The translations under genes were made by a program, and so were the position numbers. Positions 56,185-64,000 of a stretch of DNA of 64,000 bases are shown piece after piece. The notes under the pieces are model-generated. The model was not told the origin of the DNA, made no database searches, and was given only the letters and a program-made list of their open reading frames with translations. The first letter of the stretch is position 1, and every line of letters starts with the position of its first letter. This stretch comes from Tieghemiomyces parasiticus. Taxonomy: Eukaryota; Kickxellomycota; Dimargaritomycetes; Dimargaritales; Dimargaritaceae. The stretch covers positions 23,135-87,134 of the forward strand of contig JANBPT010000061.1 in the NCBI GenBank assembly GCA_027575765.1, given 5' to 3'.

Positions 56185-57867
56185 CACTTCCAGTGAGTCC
56201 AGTTGGAAGGTAGTGGTGAGGGCCATGACGAGCGAGGCAACCATGAACTCCTGCGGCGAGGCGTCCACCCGCGGTGCCGTTTCCTCAAACAGAATTTGGG
56301 ACAATTCCAACCCCAGATTCCGCCCTACTGATTGGACAGTGCGATAGGTGACTGGGGCGGCTGGAACAGGTAGAATGTCAATCGGAAGGGTAGAAACCGG
56401 ACCGTGGTCGGGCCACAGGTCGTCAGCTAGCGTTGGGGCGTAATCGTTGACTAACATGGCCCACTCGCGAAAGGGAAGGGTCTTGGGCTGCAGCATCTGG
56501 CCCTGTAGTAGTATCTCGAGGTCCTCCAGCATAATGCGCCAGGACACAAAGTCAATACACAGGTGGTGGACGGTGAGGTAGACGTAGGACTGGGCGTCCA
56601 CAGTGAGTAAAGAACAGGCCAGCACTGGACCGTGCTCCACGTTGATGGACTGCTGTGTGCGGAGAACCCAGTCGTCATAGTCATCTAGCAGTAGGCTTTC
56701 CTCGGTGACCGAGGCAAAGCGGGTCAGAAAGGCGTCGGTGCTGGTGTCCTCGGGAAGTGGTAGCACTGCCATACTCAAATTGCCATCTCTGTCAGTTAGA
56801 CGCAGGCGTAGAATGTCATGATGCACCACTAGGGCACGGATGGCCTCCTTGAAAGTGGCTAGAGTGAGTGGACTCCGACAGCTAAGTAGGGAGGACTGGT
56901 TGAAGTGGTTGACATAACGCATGCTTGGGATGACTTGGCGCATAACGGCGGTAGGGGATATAGGGCCTGAAGGGTCCATCTGAGGTTTCGGCTCACTTGT
57001 ATCCAGAATCAATTCGGCACATTGCTCGAGACGTGTCAGCATCGGGTGCTTCAAGATATTGGCCACTGTGAGCTTCAAGCCGTACTTCTTACACCGTGAG
57101 GAGAACTGGATGGCTGAGATGGAGTCACCACCTAGGCGCAGAAAGGAGGCCGAGGGAACCACCCGGGCAGGGTCAACATTGAGAGTCTCGATGAGGGCGC
57201 GACGAAGGATGGCGAAGGACTTAGAAATCGGTAGGTCATCGGGGCCACCCAGGTCTGGCTCTTGGGGTAGAGGCAAGGCCTGGAGTGCCCGACGGTCGGC
57301 TTTACCAATGGAGGTCAGGGGCAGGGCCTCCATTGACACAACCACCTCCGGGACCATGTAGTGGGGAAGCTTAGCCGCGATGTGCTCCTTCAGCGCTTCG
57401 ATCTTGACATCAATGGGGGAGATGTAGACGACCAAGCATTTGTCTTTGACCAGGGCCACGGCGTTGGCTACACCGGGGAAGACCTGGCAAGTACTTTCAA
57501 TCTCACCCAGCTCGATACGGAAACCGCGTAACTTCACTTGGAAGTCCTTGCGGCCTAGAACTTGTACCCCTCCATCATTGAGCCAGCAGCCCATGTCACC
57601 AGTACGGTATATTAGGCCAGGGGTGAATGGATTATCCACAAATGCCTTGCTTGTCAACTCAGGTCGCTTCCAGTAGCCCTCAGACACACCAGTCCCACCA
57701 ATACAGATTTCACCTGGCCGGCCGATAGGTACAGGGCGTAACTGGTCGTCCAGGATAAGACACAGCATATTTGCCATAGTAGTTCCGATGCTGATGTTGA
57801 CCTCAGATGTGATCAGGCTACCATGGCTAAAAATGGTCGCTTCCGTGGCACCGTAAACATTATATAG
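56185..57867 (-). CDS. NRPS segment: rest of A domain, T domain, first half of E domain
   Basis: Lies between the TGA at 57868 and that at 56182. It starts LYNVYGATEATIF, the A5 motif of the adenylation domain, then RPGEICIGG, YRTGDMGCWL, VKLRGFRIELGEIE and SIGKADRRAL (A10). The T domain has FLRLGGDSISAIQF, the LGGDS form usual before E domains (serine codon near 57121). The E domain begins around 56990 and shows HHLCIDFVSWRIMLED, the HHxxxDxxSW catalytic motif. It is cut by TGA right before its EGHGR motif. The A-domain specificity residues, combining both sides of the 57868 stop, read D-A-L-F-V-G-V-I-F-K by hand alignment. All core motifs are intact apart from the two stops. Confidence 0.85.
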
Positions 57868-57870
57868 TCA

Positions 57871-60800
57871 AACCCTATCAGACCATTTTGCAACTGCGCT
57901 AGGCTGGAATGCTTCACCACCGACTAGGAGGTGGGTTATGTTGCAGTAATCTGCGGGTTCAAGGGCCGCCAGGACCGAAGGGACCAGGAAGCAGGCCGTG
58001 ATGCAATGTAAATCATCAAAAAGCTCCCCATCCTGAAAAACCAGGGTTCCACCGGCATGGAAGGCACCAAACATCTCGATTAAGAGAGCATCAAAGGAGA
58101 GGTTGGACATCTGCAGAAACCGGCAGTCAGAGAGCAACTGGAAACGTTCACTAAAAGCCAGGATAAAGTTGGCCAGGGAGCGGTGGGTGACCTGGACGCC
58201 CTTCGGCTGGCCAGTAGTTCCCGAAGTGAACACAATGTAGGCCAAGGAGTCAGGAGTATGCTCAATGGGATGTACTTGAAGCTCTTGCGTGCAATTGGTT
58301 ACGTCGCGGTCCGCATAGATAACTCGCTCCTGCGTGAGCCCAAGTTCGGCAACTAGATTGCTTGCAGTGAAATGGGTCACGACCCATGGGTCTACTAGAA
58401 GGTCTACCATGTAGAGGAGGCGGTCCGGGGCGTTCTTGGCGTCCATGGGCACACACACGCCTCCCAGGAGGAGTACGGCAAGGTAGCTGAATATGAACTC
58501 AGGGCAGCGCGTAAATAACAGTGCCACTCGGTCGCCACAACGAGCGCCTTGGCTATGCAGGGCAGCAGAAATGGCGCAGGCCCGGTGGTACACCTCGGCG
58601 TAGGTGAACTGGTCGGTGGCGGACTCCAGGGCAATGGCGTCAGCACGAGTGGCCAAATGCTGGGTGAAGAACTGGTGGGCCAGCCAGACCTTCTGCGGGA
58701 AGTCGATGGTGATGCCATCGGACCACTGGCGGATCAGCGCCTGCTCTGCTGCCGGCAGGGTCAGGATGCTACCAAGTTTTACAGTATGGCCAGAGACAAT
58801 GGCAGCTAAGCAATGGTCAATGAAGTGGACTAAGTAGTAGGAGTAGCTCGGGTTGCAGTATCGGGTCAGGTAACTCAGGTTCAGCATCACCGTATCACCC
58901 TCGTCATAGAAATTGGCAGTGTACGCATACTCTGTAAAGTTCTGTCCGGAACGAGGGACGTAGTTAATCTGGTCGGTACAGGCGGAGGTCGTGGTCTCGT
59001 AGTTGTCGTAGACTAGGAGGGAGGTAAACAGGTCACTATTGGCATCCAACTTAGCCCACCGCTTGATATCGACTAGACTACATTGCTCGTATGCGGTGAG
59101 AGCCACCGAGTCAGCATTGACTTGACGGAGGAAATCGGTGATGGTATGGTTGTGGTCAACTCTCACACGAAGGGGTAGAGTATTAATGCACATACCCACC
59201 ATACCTTTGATTCCAGGGACGGGCACATTGCGACCCGACACAAGCACACCCAACGTAACCTCCTCATTCTCGCCAAGGTACCGCGCTAAGGTTAGGGCCC
59301 AGACGGCGCGAAGTAGGGAGTTTACGGTCAGCCCCATCCCACGGCAGAATTGTTTGATGGCAAGGAGGCTGGTGGACACGGGCTGACTAATCTCACCGTG
59401 CTCAATTGGCTTGGCGTTGGGCTCTTTGGGGAACTGGATGGTGGGGTGCATCTTGACTCCATCCAGACTATCCCTCCAGAAAGCTGCCATGCCTTCCTGG
59501 TCAATGTGGGTCAGATGCCGGATAAATTCATGGTACTGGGGCCGCGGCTGGGCCTTCACACCGTGGTAATACTCCAGGGATTCGGCCATCACGATACTCT
59601 CCAACCAAGCGTCGAGCAAGGCGTGGTGGAACGTGGTGCAGAACAGGTGACGATCAGCCGGACCACGGTAGACGGCAAAGCAAAGCAGCGGACCAGTCAG
59701 GGTGAAGCCGCGCGCCCGGTCGGCGGCCAGGTGGAGGTGCTCGGCCTGGTCAAGGCTTGTCAGGCGCTGATCATGGGAGGTCCACTCGAAATCAGTGTCA
59801 CGGAGCACCACTTGGAGGAAGGCATGCTGCGACCGGTCGGTGGGGACAAGGAACTTGGTACGCAGGATCTGGTGGGATCGGACAACCTGCGACCAGCTCT
59901 GGTGCAGTTTGGCCATGTCAAGCGGGCCCGTCAGGTCGTAAGTCATCTGCACCATGTAGGCGCTGGGGTCTTTGAGGGTGCTGACGAGAAACCCCTGCTG
60001 CAGACTGGACACGGGCAAGATATCCTCGATGGCCCCGGGCTCAACACCCAAGCTTGTCGCAACCTCAGCCGTCAGTTCTTCAATAGCGACTTCAGATGAA
60101 ACAATGAGTTCAAACGGCTGGTAGGCCATCATGGTCAAGGGCGGGCTATCAAAGTCTATGATACCAGCAAGCGCCGCAGGGGTGCTGTACTGGAATATCT
60201 GCGCGATACTGACATGGATCCCATGGTCACGGCACAGGGAGGAGAGCCGGATGGCCGAGATGGAGTCCCCACCCAGTTGGAAGAAGGAGTGATGGATGTC
60301 GATCTCTGCTGCAGACAGGTTAAGTGTTTGAGCCATGACCGCCACCACTTGGCTCTCCGCATTGTTGCGGGGACCTTGCGTCGTGCTACCTCCACTGCGA
60401 ACCAGTAGCGCAGGAACCAGCTTCTTGAGATGGTGGCGGTCCGCCTTGCCGTTATGGCTGAGTGGGAGCTGGTCCAGGGCGAAGGTGACTGTGGGTACCA
60501 TGTAGGCCGGGAGACGGGCAGCAGTAAAGGCTTTGACTTGGCAGACCGGTACCCCCTGGGGGGTCACAAAGGCGTACAGCTTACCATCCAACAGGACGGC
60601 CGCCGCCGATTCGACGTCGGGGGTTTGGAGAACAACCACCTCCACTTTGGTCAGTTCCACACGGTAGCCGCGGACCTTGACCTGGTCGTCCTTCCGGGCG
60701 ATGTACTCCACCGTGCCGTCGAGCAGCCAGCAACCCAGATCGCCCAAACGGTAGAGCCGACCCTTGCCGCTAAACGGATGGGGTACGAACTGGGTACGGT

Positions 60801-61054
60801 TCAGCTCGGGGCGGTTAAGGTAGCCTTGTGTCACACAGGGGCCGCCAAAACAGATTTCACCTGTGACCCCAAAAGGTACGGGACGCAGCTCAGCATCCAA
60901 GACGTAGCACTCCGTGTTGGGTATCGGATTGCCCACCGTGACCTGGTCGTCTGGTCCGAGCTGGATCGAATGCGTGGCGAAGGCCTCTGCGGGGCCGTAC
61001 AGATTGAGCACCCGGCAGTGACGGGCCCAGCGTTGGGCGAGTAGGGTGGGCAGG
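57871..61054 (-). CDS. NRPS segment: rest of A domain, T, C and first part of next A domain
   Basis: Starts just after the MITE with LPTLLAQRWARHCRVLNLYGPAE (A5 motif) and runs to the TGA at 57868. It completes the A domain with RLGDLGCWLLDG, VKVRGYRVEL and SHNGKADRHH (A10). It then has a T domain with FFQLGGDSISAIRL (serine near 60262) and a C domain (about 60080-58760) with HHALLDAW. In that motif the usual final Gly is Ala but both His and Asp are kept. The next A domain (from about 58700) shows IVFTSGTTGQPKGV, SFDALLIEMF and LVGGEAF and stops at KWSDRV. The stop aligns with an Arg in both sibling A domains, so a CGA to TGA change explains it. Specificity of the first A domain by hand alignment: D-C-L-M-I-S-L-A-T-K. 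Confidence 0.85.
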
Positions 61055-61187
61055 TGTGGTGATTGGGAACCACCACATTAGATCATCCCAGGGTAAAGTC
61101 CAAGTCTACTATTTCAGAACCACAAATTCTGTGATAGTAGAATAGCCTTTTGGTTATGGTATTAGACTTGGGCCTAGTATCAACACA
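61055..61187. mobile_element. 133-bp MITE-like foldback element inserted in the NRPS adenylation domain
   Basis: Read on the coding (minus) strand the element starts TGTGTTGAT and ends ATCACCACA, a terminal inverted repeat matching at 8 of 9 positions. It is flanked by a perfect 5-bp direct repeat CCTGC (61188..61192 and 61050..61054), as left by a transposase. Inside are further inverted repeats, CCAAGTCTA with TAGACTTGG and CTACTAT with ATAGTAG, so it can fold back on itself. It has stops in the NRPS frame (TGA, TAG, TAA). Deleting element plus one repeat (138 bp) leaves GEALPTLLAQRW, whose GEA-to-W spacing of 8 residues equals both sibling A domains. It is too short to code for anything. 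No AG acceptor exists before the conserved LYGPAE, so it is not a GT-AG intron. Confidence 0.8.
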
Positions 61188-64000
61188 GCAGGGCTTCACC
61201 GGACGTGATGATTTGCTGCAAGTTGGGATACTTGCCTGGATCCAGCATTGCCAAGACGGATGGTGTGATCATTACCGCCTCCACTCGCGGCAACGTGTCC
61301 AGCAGCTCAGTGCGCACCACAAGCGTGCCCCCCTGGGCCAGGGTGGTGAGCACCTCGAGGATGAGGCAGTCAAATCCCAAGGCCATGTTCTGCATGAGCC
61401 GTGCCCCGGGGGCAACCCCGTGCACCTTCTCCGACTGCTGGATGTAGCTGGCCACTGTACGGTGTTTGATCGGGACTCCCTTGGGCCGACCGGTCGTACC
61501 TGATGTGTAGATGATGTGAGAGAGGTTGGCGGGAGAGACCTGCGGCAGGGTCACTGGGGACTGGCCGGTGGGGCCGGAGTACATCATGGCCCCGATATTA
61601 TGGACTTGGACCCCTGGCAGCTCACCAATAGTGGTAGCTAATGCTGCATCAGTCACGTTGGACAGAATGTGCCGCATGCCACAGTCTTGGACAATGAGGC
61701 GAAGCCGGTCTAAGGGCAAGTCGGCATCCAGCGGTACAAAGGCGCCGCCGGCCTGCAGGATTGCTACCATTCCCACCACCAGGGTGGGGTGGCGCCGAAT
61801 GAGCAGACCAACCGGTTCTTCACAATGGACACCCTGGGAGAGGAGGTGACCAGCGACCTGGGTGGCCCGGTCGAAAAGCTCCTGGTAGGTCCAGCCGATA
61901 AGGCCCGTGTCGGGGTCGTCATATTCTACGGCGTTGGCGTCAGGGGTACGCCGGACCTGCTGGGCGACTAGGTCATGCACACAGACGTTACAGTTGACCG
62001 CCAAAGTAGGTCGGGCGAGGACATCGGTCACCGCTTGAAGCTCACTAGGGGAGAGGAGCTGTAAGCTAGAGAGGGTTGCCACACCTCGGCTATCCCCTCG
62101 CAGGCAGTCCACCAGTTGTGCGAAGACGCTCCGAAGGTGCTGACCCAGGGCCTCGACGTAGGGCCCTGCAAAGGTGACACCTTCCCAGTTCAGAATGGCT
62201 GTAAGCTCACCGCGCTCAACTTGGGTGATCACCGTCATGGCGTACTCGGTGGATTCGATGGCCCTGAAGTCGGTGAATGTCATGGCATTAGTTTGGTTGT
62301 TGATGTCGGTGTTGGGATAGTTCTCATAGACCAGCAACGTATTGAACATGTCAGTGACGGGGACGCTGCTCTCCACCCAGCGGTCGAGTTGAGCCAAATG
62401 ACAGTGCTCTACGGTAACCAGCCGTTGGCTCTGCTCATTGATGCTCCGCAGGTAGTCACTGAGCAGCACATTAGCGTCGATTTGGATATGGAACGGAATG
62501 GTACTGATGAGACAGCCAAGCATCCCCTCAACTCCGGGCAAGTCCAAGGCGTGACCCGACACGGTATTGCCAAACACCAGATCGGACTGACCCGTGTAGC
62601 GGTGGAGGAGGTAGGCCCAGGCGGCCTTGAGCAGGGTGTACACAGTCAACCCGCAGTCTTGCACCAGGGTCTGCAGGTGGGTCGCGTCATTGTGGATCAC
62701 AATATGGTACTCGGTAGTGGTGCAGGGAGAACTGGGTTCCTTTGGCAGATTCAGCATCGTTGGTTGCTCGATACCTCGCAAGTAGTCCTCCCAAACGGCC
62801 CGCGCCCCCTTGTCATCCAGGTTGCCGATGTGCTCCACGTAAGCGGAAAAGTCTACCGCGGGTGATAAACTGGCCGACGGACCAGACGAAAGGAAGTGGC
62901 GCAGTTCCTGCATAAAGATGCCAAACGACCACCCATCGATTAACGCGTGGTGAATCGTCATGACCAAGCGAGTGCTAGTCTGGGTGGCCGGTGCAACACA
63001 GCAGCGGAGTAGCGGCTGGTCCGTGGTGAAGCCCAGGGCCTTGTCGCTACGTAGGTAGTCCTCCTCGTCCTGTACGCCAACCTCTGACCAGCACCCAACT
63101 GCTCGCCAGCCAAATCGAGGCCGCCGTGACACCACCTGGATACCATTGCTCCGGTCATTGCTGAAGGAGGTGAGAAAGACGGTGCGCAGGATGGAGTGGC
63201 GGGCAACGACTGCCTCAAGGGCGTGGAGGAGGACGTCGCTGTCGCTGACACCGTTAATGGTCATGGCGGACTGGAGAAGGTATTCAGTGGGGTTCTTGGC
63301 GGTGGCCTTCCAGAGTCCCTGCTGCATGGGCGTCATGGGGTACACATTCTCCACCTCGGCAACGGTCAGTCCCAGGGTGGGGAGATCGGCGACGATCTTG
63401 GCCATGTCATTGAGACTAGCCTCGAGCAAAGGGAAGTCTGACGGCACCCACAGACCGGTAAGATTGAGGGTAGCAACTTCAGCCAAGCACTTGACTAGCT
63501 CGTCGCCCAGGGCCGCCGCGGTAGCAGTTGGGACCACCTGCGGGCAGTAGTTGACTGTCAGTTCTAGGCCGGTATTGGTTTGTCGGCCGAGCACCTCCAG
63601 CACGTGTGGCCGGAGCTCCTCAGGATTGCAAGTGGGGATGTGGCCAACAAGATCGTGGCAAACGACCCAGGGTGCCCTTCCCTGTCCGGTAAGGGCATAG
63701 TCACCTGTAGTGCGGCCCAGGAAGTTGAATACGACCCCCATGGGGCAATAGCTGGGAGTCGAGTCGGGATTTGAAGTGAGGGGCGTTGTTGACCAGCCGG
63801 CCTCCAGACCGTGGAAGGGTAGACCCCGTTTTGCGTATTTGACCTGGCGAAGGTAGCCACGCAGGTCACCCAAGGGTGAACCAGTCACGGTAACGGGTAG
63901 GATAGTAGTGAACCAGCCCACCATGCGGCTGAGGTCTAGTCCATCATGCCAGGGGTGACGCCCATGTGACTCCGTATGTACCGTGGTGGTGGGGGACTGG
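61188..64000 (-). CDS. NRPS segment: end of E domain, C domain, first half of A domain (5' partial)
   Basis: The frame is open to the right edge. It enters inside an epimerisation domain (HTESHGRHPW, LSRMVGWFTTILPV, VVFNFLGR), ending near 63450. A C domain follows (about 63380-62080) with VENVYPMTPMQQGLW and HHALIDGW (His pair at 62947..62952). The A domain starts near 61990 (CVHDLVAQQVRRTPDANAVEY). It shows GGAFVPLDADLP, the phosphate-binding IIYTSGTTGRPKGV (about 61470-61514), LGFDCLILEV (A4) and ITSGEAL, where the MITE interrupts it. As C follows E directly, this C domain is of the type that accepts a D-residue donor. The start of the gene and the number of upstream modules are outside the window. 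Confidence 0.86.

Larger units (their letters stand above)
51163..64000 (-). pseudogene. Giant non-ribosomal peptide synthetase, 5' end off the window, interrupted by three TGA codons and one MITE
   Basis: From the right edge to a TAG at 51163 the minus strand holds one continuous frame of about 4,280 codons, with no frameshift and no intron. Domain order is E (partial)-C-A-T-C-A-T-E-C-A-T-E-like; at least three complete modules. Interruptions are a 133-bp element at 61055..61187 and lone TGA codons at 57868..57870, 56182..56184 and 52495..52497. Each lone TGA lies in a protein that continues in the same frame in the middle of a domain (A and E) or a linker. The architecture is that of a linear iterative-free NRPS making a peptide with D-residues. 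There is no thioesterase; the last domain is E-like. With these breaks it is probably a recent pseudogene. UGA readthrough would rescue the three stops but not the insertion. The individual segments are listed separately. Confidence 0.8.

Noticed and set aside
61073..61182. A conventional intron in the NRPS
   Set aside because: No AG acceptor lies between the last in-frame stop and the conserved LYGPAE motif, and the segment has terminal inverted repeats and a target duplication instead.
1..64000. tRNA, rRNA or CRISPR features
   Set aside because: I looked for T-loop (GTTCRANNC) cores and repeat arrays on both strands and found none with paired arms; a covariance-model search would settle tRNAs.
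51163..64000. Five separate NRPS genes
   Set aside because: All pieces share one frame, the apparent starts lie inside domain cores, and the breaks are single TGA codons or the insertion, so one broken gene is simpler.

Overview
The window is nuclear DNA from a filamentous, probably early-diverging, fungus. The evidence is spliceosomal introns of about 140-560 bases with GTAAGT-like donors, C/T-rich 5' leaders, and fungal or general eukaryotic housekeeping genes (SED5-type syntaxin, HID1, SURF1/Shy1, OSCP, eukaryote/archaeal-type prolyl-tRNA synthetase, GAC1-like glycogen-targeting subunit, fungalysin). GC-rich genes separated by non-coding DNA, together with a giant peptide synthetase, would suit a Kickxellomycotina/Zoopagomycota-type fungus, but that placement is an inference only.

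Layout. 0-8 kb: a membrane-anchored expansin/RlpA-like double-psi beta-barrel protein, maleylacetoacetate isomerase, and a five-exon GILT-like thiol reductase. 8.9-10.8 kb: a CBM21 protein-phosphatase-1 targeting subunit. 10.8-23.6 kb: a 12.8 kb stretch with no gene I can support, with simple repeats, G/C homopolymers and palindromes. 23.6-45 kb: a dense housekeeping block: prolyl-tRNA synthetase, an Sfp/Lys5-type phosphopantetheinyl transferase (3 exons), a 73-residue ubiquitin-like protein (3 exons), HID1 (5 exons), ATP synthase OSCP (3 exons), SURF1 (2 exons), a mitochondrial carrier, glycolipid transfer protein (2 exons) and syntaxin-5 (2 exons). Several neighbours are tail-to-tail. 45.8-50.4 kb: a secreted M36 metalloprotease (fungalysin) and a small secreted glycine-zipper-like protein.

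51.2-64.0 kb, minus strand: one giant non-ribosomal peptide synthetase (NRPS) reading frame whose 5' part lies beyond the right edge. The visible order is (E)-C-A-T-C-A-T-E-C-A-T-E-like. The five pieces share a single frame over 12.8 kb and no frameshift was seen. They are broken by three lone in-frame TGA codons and by one 133-bp insertion. The insertion has imperfect terminal inverted repeats (TGTGTTGAT / ATCACCACA), a perfect 5-bp target duplication (CCTGC) and internal foldback structure. Removing it with one duplication restores an adenylation domain of exactly the sibling-module spacing. I read it as a miniature inverted-repeat transposable element (MITE). The synthetase is therefore probably a recently inactivated megasynthase, or a case of UGA readthrough, since one stop sits in the leaky context TGA-CTA.

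Working together: the phosphopantetheinyl transferase at 27-28 kb is the kind of enzyme needed to activate the T domains of such an NRPS as well as lysine biosynthesis. OSCP, SURF1 and the carrier are mitochondrial. HID1, syntaxin-5 and GLTP belong to Golgi/vesicle and lipid traffic. The secreted protease, the expansin-like protein and the small secreted protein face the cell exterior. Exon structures were worked out by hand from splice consensus, frame and family alignment from memory; no database search was run.
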